Assembly (NCBI GenBank): GCA_035318985.1 | Contig: DATHDP010000065.1 | Span: 1 to 25,808, forward strand | Length of the DNA: 25,808 nt | Direction of reading: 5' to 3' | From: VBAS01 sp035318985 | GTDB lineage: Bacteria > Bacteroidota > Bacteroidia > Chitinophagales > Chitinophagaceae | Shown here: piece after piece, positions 8,022-16,403 of the stretch | Numbering within the stretch: position 1 is the stretch's first letter | Layout of the letters: each line of letters opens with the position of its first letter | Notes under the pieces: model-generated | The model's input: only the letters and a program-made list of their open reading frames with translations | Told to the model about the DNA's origin: nothing | Databases searched by the model: none | Translations under genes and position numbers: made by a program

Positions 8022-9344
8022 TTATTTTAAAGAGGCCAGGTATTTTAAACCTTTAATTCCGGGCAAAAAGAAATAAGCACCTCCTGTTACTGTGGTAAAT
8101 GCATTTAATCCTTTCAATTTCTTTTTTATCGGCCTCTTTGGTATGGTTAGTTCAAAAGGACCATCAATGCTTCCGGCAAATGGATCTTTCTCATTCAGTT
8201 CCTGGAATTCAGGATCATTGGCCCAAACTGATATTAAAAATTCAAATTGTCTTGCCAGGTCAGCACAACCTCCAAACACTGCAATACCGCGATTAGCTCC
8301 ATCATCAGGTGCATCTTCGGGAAGATAGGGACCATAAGTTCCACCTCTGCGAATGATCAATCTCCTGTTCATGATCCGCGAAACCCTGCTATCTCTTACA
8401 TTCATTCTTCTTACATGAGAAGTTACAGGACATGCATATCCATGAGGATCCATTTTTTCATAATCGAAATTGTTATTCCTCATGTTATCAAACCCAAGCT
8501 CCCGATCATCCTTATCAGGACAAAGAACAAGTGGTGCACCTGTTTTTCTCCAGCGACCCATAATTTTAGCTGCAACCAATTCCTGTTCTTCAGGTGTTTT
8601 TCCATTTGCTTTCAAAAAATCACGAAAGGCGCCTACATGTTCACGCATTTTTCGATAGCCAAGAAAGCTTCCATTCTTTGAAAGAATTTCTGGTTGCGGT
8701 TGAACCGGGATCACACCAGCGTCATCAGGGTATCCGAGAAAAAATTCACCAGGCTTGCTTGGAACATGTGAACCCGGCGTTGCTTCAATTCCCATTCCTT
8801 CAATAACAGGAGTTGTTATTCTATCCCGATAACCGAAGTGTTCGTGAACATATTCTAAAGGAGGAACTGCTTCAATAAGTAATGATGAAAGAATTTCAAC
8901 TCCCGGATTATTCTTCAAATATTCATCATGTTGGTTTATACATCTTTCTCTCTCTGCTTTGTCGCGGGCAAAAAGAATAACAACTGCATGGAGATCCTCA
9001 CTTGTAATTTTATCTTCCCAGTTGTCGGGATGATTACGACCGGTATCGCCAAGCATCTGCGCTCTTGCTGCCATTCCTTGTCTGAATGGTTCAGGGAATG
9101 TAGCGAGAGAATCCTCATCAAGTCCAAGTTTACGAAGACCATTAAAAGTAAAAGCTAAACTAACCCATCTCATGTCGGTTTCATTTGCTGCCATTACAGT
9201 TTTGGCGTTTCCAACTATATCCGACAAAGCATTTACCCAATTACGTCCGGCTTCGGCCGAACGAAATGTTATAAAATTGTATTGCGCAATAGTTGCATGA
9301 GGTCGGGTTAAAAGATAATGTTGTACATCTTCTAATTCGAGCAT
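8022..9344 (-). CDS. DyP-type heme peroxidase
   Basis: A 440-aa dye-decolorizing-type peroxidase with two ferredoxin-like halves. Recognisable landmarks are FGYRDRITTP (170-179), holding the presumed catalytic Asp174; CPVTSHVRRMNVRD (305-318), with the proximal heme ligand His310; an Arg-rich distal segment NRRLIIRRGG (326-335); DLARQFEFLISVWAND (362-377); and the C-terminal GGAYFFLPG (421-429). Such enzymes use H2O2 to oxidise dyes, phenolics or porphyrins. The canonical GxxDG motif reads GxxDR here, with Arg175 next to the catalytic Asp. No Tat or Sec signal and no obvious encapsulin-targeting tail is seen, so it should be cytoplasmic. It is 17 nt downstream of the 187-aa gene and 28 nt upstream of the 337-aa gene. 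Confidence 0.9.
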   Translation of the reverse strand: MLELEDVQHYLLTRPHATIAQYNFITFRSAEAGRNWVNALSDIVGNAKTVMAANETDMRWVSLAFTFNGLRKLGLDEDSLATFPEPFRQGMAARAQMLGDTGRNHPDNWEDKITSEDLHAVVILFARDKAERERCINQHDEYLKNNPGVEILSSLLIEAVPPLEYVHEHFGYRDRITTPVIEGMGIEATPGSHVPSKPGEFFLGYPDDAGVIPVQPQPEILSKNGSFLGYRKMREHVGAFRDFLKANGKTPEEQELVAAKIMGRWRKTGAPLVLCPDKDDRELGFDNMRNNNFDYEKMDPHGYACPVTSHVRRMNVRDSRVSRIMNRRLIIRRGGTYGPYLPEDAPDDGANRGIAVFGGCADLARQFEFLISVWANDPEFQELNEKDPFAGSIDGPFELTIPKRPIKKKLKGLNAFTTVTGGAYFFLPGIKGLKYLASLK

Positions 9345-9361
9345 ATAATTATTTTGTCAGG

Positions 9362-9925
9362 TTATTGCATTTGATCCAGCATTTCAGAGAATGCAGCTTT
9401 TAACTTTAACGCCTTTTTTACTTCATCTGCTGACACGTAAGGATATTCACCATACTCAAGGAAGCTTGGACGTTGATGATCGCGGAAGAACTTGGTTACT
9501 GCCGGGATATTTGTTTTCCAATCTTCGGGAAATCCTTCGAGGTTCACAAAAACTGTAGTAACACCAGTACTATTAAATAGAGCAATAGCGTCTTCCATAT
9601 ATTTATCAAAATCTGTATCAAAGATTCCCTGGTACATAAAGTGCAAACCAGAACCCACATCAAATAAAACCCAGCGTAGATAGTGAAGCTTTAATGGAGC
9701 AAGAACATTCGGACTGCCTGTAACTGCTGCTTCAATAGTTTTACCATACTCACGGATCGCTTCTTCTCTTCCCGGTTTAACTTTCACGATAACGGTAAAG
9801 CCATAGTTTGCGGGAGTCTGGGGGAATAACGGTCCATAACGACCTTCTTCTTTTTTAAAGTATCCCTCTTTTGGAATTGAGAGTGCTGCTGGTGTTGACC
9901 AGCCGTTTTTTGAATTGCTTGACAT
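9362..9925 (-). CDS. 187-aa DyP-cassette protein, copy 1
   Basis: A soluble 187-aa protein, 156 of 187 residues identical (about 83%, my ungapped count) to the one at 10205-10768. After an extended N-terminus with STPAALSIPKEGYFKKEEGR, the core has GFTVIVKVKPGREEAIREYG, then LHYLRWVLFD, then GIFDTDFDKYMEDAIALF. This order is typical of ferredoxin-like alpha/beta-barrel proteins and resembles one half of a DyP domain. No proximal heme His or GxxDG equivalent is apparent, so it is unlikely to be a peroxidase itself. It lies 17 nt upstream of the DyP gene, in the same operon. No named family is assigned with confidence. Confidence 0.75.
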   Translation of the reverse strand: MSSNSKNGWSTPAALSIPKEGYFKKEEGRYGPLFPQTPANYGFTVIVKVKPGREEAIREYGKTIEAAVTGSPNVLAPLKLHYLRWVLFDVGSGLHFMYQGIFDTDFDKYMEDAIALFNSTGVTTVFVNLEGFPEDWKTNIPAVTKFFRDHQRPSFLEYGEYPYVSADEVKKALKLKAAFSEMLDQMQ

Positions 9926-10204
9926 AATTAAGGTTTAGATTAATTCGTAATAAAAATTTAATATTAAGATTTGCTGCTACGAATAGCATTAACATAAGAT
10001 GCAAAAAGCCAGTAAACTTTCTGATTTGTTTCGTGCAGTTGTTTTGGGAGAATTTGCTGACCATGTAACACAATCACAAACCCTTTAGATAACCAATCTA
10101 AAAATAGTGGATTTGGATTGAACAAAGAAAATTAAATGATGAACTTCCTTTTGCAATGATGCAGGATGGTTTCTTTTTTTTTGAAACATTGCATTAATAA
10201 AGAA
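9926..10204. other. AT-rich spacer between the paralogues
   Basis: A 279-nt AT-rich gap inside an otherwise tight operon. I found no convincing -7 box for copy 1 on the minus strand, no strong hairpin and no credible gene; the short open frame across 9855-10073 overlaps copy 1 out of frame and has no family resemblance. The gap may hold an internal promoter or mark the duplication junction. Confidence 0.4.
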
Positions 10205-10768
10205 TCATTGCATCTTGTCCAGCATTTCAGAAAATGCGGCTTTTAGTTTCAAGGCTTTTTTTACTTCTTTAAAAGAAACATAGGGATATTCACCATATTC
10301 AAGAAAACTTGGACGCTGATGTTCACGGAAAAATTTGATCACTGCATTTACATTTGTTTTCCAGTCTTCGGGAAAGCCTTCAAGATTTACAAAAACGGTT
10401 GTAATACCAGTAGTATTAAACAATTCAATGGCATCATCAACATATTTGTCAAAATCTGTATCGAAGATCCCCTGGTACATAAAATGTAATCCGGAACCCA
10501 CATCAAACAAAACCCAACGAAGATAATGGAGCTCTAATGGTGCAAGAACATCTGGATTGCTTTTGACCAGATCTTCAATGGTCTTTCCATATGCACGAAT
10601 TGCATCTTCTCTTCCGGGTTTAACTTTTGCAATAATAGTAAAGCCGTAGTTCGCCGGAGTTTTAGGAAAGACAGGGCCATACCGGCCCTCTTCTTTTTTA
10701 AAATATCCTTCTTTTGGAATTGCAAGTGCTGCTGGTGTAGACCAACTGTTTTCTAAAGTTTCAGACAT
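10205..10768 (-). CDS. 187-aa DyP-cassette protein, copy 2
   Basis: The tandem paralogue of copy 1, equal in length with no gaps. Differences cluster in the first eight residues (MSETLENS), at 66-73, and at 166-167. The long core segments from LHYLRWVLFD to DTDFDKY and from LEGFPEDW to N140, and the C-terminal KKALKLKAAFSEMLD, are unchanged. This points to a recent duplication with the core surface under selection. The gene lies 19 nt downstream of the VanZ-like gene and 279 nt upstream of copy 1. The same fold argument applies: a ferredoxin-like barrel related to half a DyP domain, with no visible catalytic residues. Function unknown. Confidence 0.74.
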   Translation of the reverse strand: MSETLENSWSTPAALAIPKEGYFKKEEGRYGPVFPKTPANYGFTIIAKVKPGREDAIRAYGKTIEDLVKSNPDVLAPLELHYLRWVLFDVGSGLHFMYQGIFDTDFDKYVDDAIELFNTTGITTVFVNLEGFPEDWKTNVNAVIKFFREHQRPSFLEYGEYPYVSFKEVKKALKLKAAFSEMLDKMQ

Positions 10769-10787
10769 GATGTTTAATTTAAATTCA

Positions 10788-11333
10788 CTATTGATATCTT
10801 ATTGGCAGCATATTCAATTTTAGCAATAATAACAATGAGATCATTAATGCAGTTCCGATTGCTGCAATTATAGTTATGAATTTTTCCGATTTGACACTGT
10901 TATTGAATAATTTTTCAATTGCTTCAAATATCAATAATCCAATTATTCCGCCTAAAATATTAGTGATTATATCCGTAATGTCAAATGCTCCAACTCTAAA
11001 AATAAACTGAAGTCCTTCAAACATTAAACTAATTAAGAAAAAAAAGAAAAGTTTTTTTACAAAACCCCATCTTTTAAATAAAACTCCTGCATAAATACCA
11101 AGGGGTACAAAAATCACTACATTCAAAATAATTTCACTTACGTCGATTTTGCCAAACGGAATTAAGTTTACGTTCCTGTTTCCCATATAAGAAAATCGAA
11201 CACCCAACTTAAATAGTAAGATCCAAAATAATGCGATCAAATAAATTATAAATAATACATTAATTAACTTGTTTGTTTTATTATTTTCTTTCATATTGTT
11301 TGGGCTCATAGAATTCCTACCGAAGTTATTCAT
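10788..11333 (-). CDS. VanZ-like family membrane protein
   Basis: A 181-aa membrane protein with about four to five transmembrane helices (near 25-43, 66-87, 92-108, 122-140 and 152-172). The VanZ-family signature is visible: VNLIPFG after the first helix, then ILNVVIFVPLGIYAG, then FEGLQFIF and AFDITDIITNILGGIIG. VanZ itself gives low-level teicoplanin resistance by an unknown mechanism; most family members are uncharacterised. Internal Mets at residues 9 and 14 are possible starts; the one at residue 9 follows GGTAGGAATTCT, a Shine-Dalgarno-like sequence, so the true protein may be shorter. It lies 31 nt after the upstream hydrolase gene. Confidence 0.8.
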   Translation of the reverse strand: MNNFGRNSMSPNNMKENNKTNKLINVLFIIYLIALFWILLFKLGVRFSYMGNRNVNLIPFGKIDVSEIILNVVIFVPLGIYAGVLFKRWGFVKKLFFFFLISLMFEGLQFIFRVGAFDITDIITNILGGIIGLLIFEAIEKLFNNSVKSEKFITIIAAIGTALMISLLLLLKLNMLPIRYQ

Positions 11334-11364
11334 CTACAATGATCACCGTTTCTGAAACAAAACT

Positions 11365-12324
11365 TCAATAAGTTTTATTCAACCAGGCTACAACTTCTTC
11401 CCAGCTTTCACCGGGTATTTTAGCATGCGTGGCATTTTTCATTATAAAAAATTCCTTTTTGTTGCTGGGTATTAAATCATAGAATTCTTTTACTTTATCG
11501 ATCTCAAATAATTCATCTTTATCTCCAACTCCCACCAATACCGGAATATTTAAATCATTAGGAAGCCTGAGTTTTTTTACATCCAACATAGTGAAATATC
11601 GGGGTGTATATCTAAAAGTGAACAAGGTATCCGGCGATACAATCATCCCCTCTCTATAATATTCTACAGATTGATAGGAGGGCCGGAAAATAGCACTAGA
11701 CAGGATCCTGATCTTTTCAAAAAGCGTAAGTGGTTTTGATAATCCTTTTCTGCCCTCATAAGCTCCTGAGAGCAAAACTAATCCTGATATCTCTTTTGGA
11801 ATTGCATTCGTTGCACACATGGCTGAAGCCACTCCTAAGCTATGTCCTAAAATGATCACTTTTGAAAACCCAAGACCTTTGATATATTTTACCGACTCAG
11901 CCAGATCAGCGATCCATCTTTCCTTACCCGGCGCATCACCCCTGTTTCCACCAGACAGACCATGTCCCCTGTAGTCCAAACCAAATGTTGTATATCCGCC
12001 TGCAGATATTGGTTCGCCAGCCATATTATATGCGCCACTATAAGCAGTAAAGCCGTGAAAGATCAAAACGGCGATATCTTTTTTTGCCGGTTCAATACTG
12101 TCGGGGTTCCATCTCCGTAGGAAAAGCGTTTCTCCATCTGTTGCAGTAAACATATGATGCGGGCCTGCATAATTCTGTCTTAGATTAGCAGCTACTTCAG
12201 GCGTTATCCCTTTATTATTAATCTTTGAAGGTGGCGGGAGATAGGCTAAGATCAATCCAAAAATGATTATGGCTACGATCAAAAAAAATAGCGCATAAAG
12301 AACTCTTTTAATTATTTTTTTCAT
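11365..12324 (-). CDS. membrane-anchored alpha/beta hydrolase, S33/lysophospholipase-like
   Basis: A 319-aa protein with a basic N-terminus (MKKIIKR) and one hydrophobic segment (9-28) acting as signal anchor, then a serine-hydrolase domain facing the periplasm. The motifs are HGFTAYSG (90-97), DYRGHGLSGG (117-126), the nucleophile elbow GHSLG with Ser162, acid Asp270 or Asp268 (VGVGDKDELF), and His300 (NATHAKIPGES). The layout matches monoacylglycerol-lipase or serine-aminopeptidase-S33-type hydrolases acting on lipids or esters. It is the first gene of the long minus-strand run. The substrate is not determinable. Confidence 0.85.
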   Translation of the reverse strand: MKKIIKRVLYALFFLIVAIIIFGLILAYLPPPSKINNKGITPEVAANLRQNYAGPHHMFTATDGETLFLRRWNPDSIEPAKKDIAVLIFHGFTAYSGAYNMAGEPISAGGYTTFGLDYRGHGLSGGNRGDAPGKERWIADLAESVKYIKGLGFSKVIILGHSLGVASAMCATNAIPKEISGLVLLSGAYEGRKGLSKPLTLFEKIRILSSAIFRPSYQSVEYYREGMIVSPDTLFTFRYTPRYFTMLDVKKLRLPNDLNIPVLVGVGDKDELFEIDKVKEFYDLIPSNKKEFFIMKNATHAKIPGESWEEVVAWLNKTY

Positions 12325-12565
12325 GTCATTTTTTTAATTAGAATTTGTGTGCCGTATTGTAAGCGATTTCTATTGGAGTAAAGCTTCGCTAAATTATTGC
12401 CAAATGAATATAGAAATTTTCAATGATTGTCCTGGCAAATAGAATTTTAAATTCAAAACACTCTTGTAATTCCTCAGTGCTGTTTGCGTTATCTTTTAGT
12501 GCTATATTGTGATAGAGAATTGCTTCCAGTAAACTCTCAGGGAATACGAATAAAAATACCAACTC

Positions 12566-13816
12566 TTGAAATCAATAACAGAATCAGGTTTCGCAAATCA
12601 GGCAAGCTTGTCTTCCGGTAGCCGGGTTCATGTAATCGGCGCAGGACCTGTTGGTCTTATGATCACGGCATTATTTCAAACAATGGAAGGATTCTCTGTT
12701 CGCTTATACGAAAAAAGGCCGAAATATACCCGTACACGTATGGTTAAGCTCTCTTCATTCCTTACTGCCGATTCAGTGGATAGCTATTGTGCCGATCATA
12801 TTGATGCCGAGAACCTGGCAGCCGTATTTGATGTTGGAGAAATTGAGGAAACACTTGCATTTAGACGAACGATCCCGGAAGACCTGATGTCACTTCTCCA
12901 TGAATGGGTTAAGGGGTTCGCACCACTCAACTCTATCGAACAAGGACTCAGTGACCTCATCGACAACCGCGGTTCAAATAATGTGGAACGCATTGTAACG
13001 AATCTGACTGCAGAGCAGGCAGTAGCAATGCTCGAACCGGGAGATATCCTGATCGACTGTACAGGTTGTAAGTCACTACTCAGGGATCACCTTTCACCTG
13101 GTCCGGCTATTGGCAACAAAGACGCTAACACATTCAACATTCAACTTGAATACGCAATTGTTGTCACTTTCCTGTACGGCCAGGAATACCTGTGCAACGA
13201 ATATTGCAAATACTACAAGAATGCAGGAAACCTACACTATAAATTTATTCCAGCGGTTGATCGTGTGTGTTATGATGGCAATATCACCTTTGTTTCAGGC
13301 ATTGTTAAAATAACACCCAAAGATTACGAATCGATGCCGGCAACATTCGATGGTAAGTGGCTTCGTATACACTTCCCCCAGGTTGCTCGCTCAATGGACA
13401 ACTTTATCGACAAGGTAAAACAGGAAACGAATGGAGAATTAATTGGCGACCTGGACATAGTTCGAATTCCATTGAATCTGTACAGGGCCAATAACGCAAC
13501 CAACCGGAAATGGCTTGCTGAAGGAGGCAATGAGCACCCGTTCAACACTTCACCGGTATTTGTGGTTGGCGATGCTGCACTCGGCTCTCCATATTTTCAA
13601 TCGATTTCGCTGGGCTTAGAATCTGCCATACATTTAGCTGGACTTATAGCACAGCGCAATCTGCCTCTTCCGGATATGCTCAATCGCTTTGAACTATATA
13701 TGTATAAACAATGGCTTCGTGTATATATGCGAAGCAAGATGATCAAGCATAATAAGGATCTTTTAGAGACGATTGATGACCCATCTGGCATGCTGGAATT
13801 GTTGCATATTTATTAA
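12566..13816 (+). CDS. FAD-dependent monooxygenase-like flavoprotein
   Basis: A 416-aa group A flavoprotein oxidoreductase. The dinucleotide-binding motif GAGPVG (25-30) ends with the ribose-binding acidic residue Glu49 (LYEKR). A DCTG-type motif (IDCTGCKSLLRD, 163-174) and the second FAD motif FVVGDAALGSP (332-342), with Gly335-Asp336, follow. The region after Glu49 (RPKYTRTRMVKLSSF) recalls MICAL-like FAD domains more than aromatic hydroxylases; the substrate is unknown. The start is TTG, followed by a poorly conserved 18-residue lead; no in-frame ATG precedes the Rossmann strand. Sampled rows have 45-50% GC, against 30-42% in the neighbouring desulfurase gene, which suggests recent acquisition. 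Confidence 0.78.
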   Translation: MKSITESGFANQASLSSGSRVHVIGAGPVGLMITALFQTMEGFSVRLYEKRPKYTRTRMVKLSSFLTADSVDSYCADHIDAENLAAVFDVGEIEETLAFRRTIPEDLMSLLHEWVKGFAPLNSIEQGLSDLIDNRGSNNVERIVTNLTAEQAVAMLEPGDILIDCTGCKSLLRDHLSPGPAIGNKDANTFNIQLEYAIVVTFLYGQEYLCNEYCKYYKNAGNLHYKFIPAVDRVCYDGNITFVSGIVKITPKDYESMPATFDGKWLRIHFPQVARSMDNFIDKVKQETNGELIGDLDIVRIPLNLYRANNATNRKWLAEGGNEHPFNTSPVFVVGDAALGSPYFQSISLGLESAIHLAGLIAQRNLPLPDMLNRFELYMYKQWLRVYMRSKMIKHNKDLLETIDDPSGMLELLHIY

Positions 13817-13925
13817 TATAGAGGACTATCAAGTTCCAGAAATAATTTATATAGTAAAATTAGAACTATTAATCCATCGTTTGCACCATTTCATCCAAAC
13901 CTATACTCACTCAGGTTCGATTAAT

Positions 13926-13933
13926 TATCTTTG
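13926..13933 (+). promoter_or_regulatory. -7 box of the cysteine desulfurase gene
   Basis: TATCTTTG matches TAnnTTTG exactly and lies 15 nt before the ATG at 13949, giving a very short leader. No TTG is found at the usual -33 spacing. Confidence 0.45.
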
Positions 13934-13948
13934 CGCCTCTTTAATATT

Positions 13949-15076
13949 ATGCAAAGAATTTATTTAGATAATGCGGCTACGACAGCCCTTGATAAAGAAG
14001 TACTTGATGCAATGTTGCCGTATATGACCACACATTTTGGCAACCCTTCTTCTATTTACTCTTATGGCAGGGAGTCACGTCTTGCTATCGAGAGTGCACG
14101 GAAAACGGTGGCGAAGATCTTAAATGCTAACCCCGGTGAAATATTTTTTACCAGTGGTGGTACTGAAAGTGATAACATGGCGATCTCAACCTCCATTCGT
14201 GATCTTGGTTGTCGTCATATCATTACATCACCCCTCGAACATCATGCCGTGCTGCATGCAGTAGAACATTTAAATCATGAAGGAACTATCACAACCAGTT
14301 TTGTGAAGTTGTTACCCGATGGCCATATTGATCTTGAAGATCTGGAAAAGCAATTAGCAGAACATAAAGAAAGATGTCTTGTTTCGCTAATGCATGCAAA
14401 TAATGAGATCGGAAATCTTCTTGATATTTATGCTGCCGGTGAAATTTGTAAAAAGTATAATGCCATCTTTCATTCAGACACCGTGCAAACTGTCGGACAT
14501 TATAAAATTGATCTGCGAAAGAAGCCAGTACATTTTGCAACCGGTGCAGGGCATAAATTTCATGGTCCGAAAGGAGTGGGGATATTATATGTAAATGATA
14601 ATATCAAAGTAAAGCCCATGATATATGGCGGAGGACAGGAAAGAAATATGCGTGCAGGAACAGAAAACCTTTATGGGATTGTTGGTTTTGCAAAAGCATT
14701 AGAGATCGCTGATGCAAATATGGAAAAGGATTCTCAATACATTCTTTCATTAAAAACATACATGATCGAACGATTGAATAAAAAGATCCCCGGTGTAAAG
14801 TTCAATGGTGATTATAATGGCAAAAGCTTATACACGGTATTGAATGCTTCATTTCCAAAATCAGAGAAATCAGAGATGATCTTATTCAATCTTGATATGA
14901 ATAATATTTGTGCATCAGGAGGCAGTGCCTGCAGCAGCGGGGCAGATGTTGGTTCGCATGTGATCAGGGCGATCAATAATAATCCGAACCTGGTGCCTGT
15001 AAGGTTTTCATTCAGCAAATACAATACAACCGCAGAAATAGATACAGTGATCGAAAAATTAAAAGAGGTGATTTGA
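13949..15076 (+). CDS. cysteine desulfurase (IscS/NifS type)
   Basis: A 375-aa PLP-dependent class V aminotransferase-fold enzyme that transfers sulfur from cysteine onto an active-site Cys for Fe-S cluster or thio-cofactor synthesis. The N-terminus MQRIYLDNAATT is the standard opening, and I start there; a frame-extending upstream Met (13931) sits on the -7 box and is rejected. Key residues are His99 of LEHHA, Asp177 of FHSDTVQ, the PLP Lys203 (GAGHKFHGPKG), and the catalytic Cys328 in the loop ASGGSACSSGA, typical of IscS-like group I. The length is a little short for IscS, near NifS-like enzymes. No iscU or suf genes adjoin, so the acceptor is unknown. Confidence 0.92.
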   Translation: MQRIYLDNAATTALDKEVLDAMLPYMTTHFGNPSSIYSYGRESRLAIESARKTVAKILNANPGEIFFTSGGTESDNMAISTSIRDLGCRHIITSPLEHHAVLHAVEHLNHEGTITTSFVKLLPDGHIDLEDLEKQLAEHKERCLVSLMHANNEIGNLLDIYAAGEICKKYNAIFHSDTVQTVGHYKIDLRKKPVHFATGAGHKFHGPKGVGILYVNDNIKVKPMIYGGGQERNMRAGTENLYGIVGFAKALEIADANMEKDSQYILSLKTYMIERLNKKIPGVKFNGDYNGKSLYTVLNASFPKSEKSEMILFNLDMNNICASGGSACSSGADVGSHVIRAINNNPNLVPVRFSFSKYNTTAEIDTVIEKLKEVI

Positions 15077-15089
15077 TTACCGGGCTTCT

Positions 15090-16403
15090 TTATTTTTTTG
15101 CAAAAGGCTTAATGACCGCTGAGAAAAGTACGCCCCCGCTATTCAGTTTTACTTTCCCATAGCCAACTCCATCCAGGGCTATTTTTAAATAAGGTTCTGC
15201 TTGCAAGCTTATATTTTTATTAAGAACTCTTGTATAGCCGCCGGATAAATTCAATACGGAAAAATAATGCTTGTTCTGATTATTGATCGTTTTAGTATAG
15301 GTAATATAAGTAGGACTATAATTTGGCTTAAAATAATAATCATAGGTTTCTTCTTTCATCAATAAACTGGAAAGCCCAACAGATGCAAACCAACTCTGTT
15401 TTTTGTTTGAACTTATTGTGTAATCTACTGTAATAGGAATGTCGTACACTTTGCAATTGGCCTCAATATTTTCCAGGTTAGGATAATATCCCCAGAAATT
15501 ATTTGGAGGATGATAATCACCCGGGTCAGCAGTATAAACTTTCCTTGCTGCATAGAACCCTGTTCTTACAGAAAACTTTTTTGAAATTTGATAACCGATG
15601 CCGGCACCATAGACTGCTCTTACTTCACCAGTGTTATCGCCTACTTTGCTAAGATCCGGTCCTGCAGAAACACTGACAAAGAAGTTATTCGCAAACGAGC
15701 TATTATTTTTCTGTTTTTTGCTATCAGTTTTTTTAGCTGCTACAGGCTCGGTCTTTTTTGTTTCTACTTTTTGCTCATCAATCTTATTTTCAGTTTTTGC
15801 TTTTTCAACTTCAGGTTCTTTTACCGACTCTTTCTTTTCTGTTATAGTTGATTCGTTTTCACTTTTGGTTAGATCTTCGATCAGCGTTTTTTCGGGTTCG
15901 GTGTCCTTAATCAACTCGTCAATAGTTTGGTCCGAGCTTTTTTGTTTTGTCTTGTTTGCCTTTTTATTTACTGAAGTACTTGTTTTTTTATTCTTATCTG
16001 CTTTTGCGATCAGGGCATTAGTTTGAAAATCCTTATCGGGATCAATATTAGTTTCTGCAGATCGTTCGCCTGTATTGTTTGGCAACTGTGAAGTATTTGC
16101 GTCTTTATTTGTGCCAATATTTTCGGGCTTACTATTTTCTATTGTTGCTGAATTTTGTTTTGGAGATTTAATTTCTGCGAGTTCTTTTTTATTGCTGGTG
16201 CTATTTTGCCAAACAAGAAATGCTCCACCACCCAATAAAAGAAAACTAAAAAGAATAAAGAATATCCTTCTCCTGTCTTTCTTATCAACAGGCATGTGTT
16301 TATCAAGCAACGTCTCCATTTTATCCCAATCCGGGCTATCATATCCGGGAGGACGCTGGCTCAATGAATCTTTTATCTTCTTGTCAAAATTCTCAGACTG
16401 CAT
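15090..16403 (-). CDS. single-TM protein with C-terminal outer-membrane beta-barrel, sigma-factor partner
   Basis: A 437-aa protein of unusual layout. Residues 1-45 are charged and cytoplasmic (including PPGYDSPDWDKMETLLDKH, a start often seen in Bacteroidota anti-sigma-like proteins), 47-66 form one hydrophobic helix (FFILFSFLLLGGGAFLVW), and 67-236 are a low-complexity Lys/Glu/Thr/Ser linker. Residues about 238-437 are an outer-membrane beta-barrel of the OMP_b-brl type, with alternating strands such as FFVSVSAGPDLSKV and FSVRTGFYAARKVYT, ending VIKPFAKK. The start ATG overlaps the sigma gene by 11 nt, so the two are co-translated. If both membrane parts insert, the chain would cross the whole envelope. 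An anti-sigma role is inferred from the coupling, not shown. Confidence 0.8.
   Translation of the reverse strand: MQSENFDKKIKDSLSQRPPGYDSPDWDKMETLLDKHMPVDKKDRRRIFFILFSFLLLGGGAFLVWQNSTSNKKELAEIKSPKQNSATIENSKPENIGTNKDANTSQLPNNTGERSAETNIDPDKDFQTNALIAKADKNKKTSTSVNKKANKTKQKSSDQTIDELIKDTEPEKTLIEDLTKSENESTITEKKESVKEPEVEKAKTENKIDEQKVETKKTEPVAAKKTDSKKQKNNSSFANNFFVSVSAGPDLSKVGDNTGEVRAVYGAGIGYQISKKFSVRTGFYAARKVYTADPGDYHPPNNFWGYYPNLENIEANCKVYDIPITVDYTISSNKKQSWFASVGLSSLLMKEETYDYYFKPNYSPTYITYTKTINNQNKHYFSVLNLSGGYTRVLNKNISLQAEPYLKIALDGVGYGKVKLNSGGVLFSAVIKPFAKK

Noticed and set aside
9855..10073. A 72-codon minus-strand frame between the two 187-aa genes.
   Set aside because: It overlaps copy 1 out of frame, has no family resemblance, and its composition is that of AT-rich noncoding DNA.
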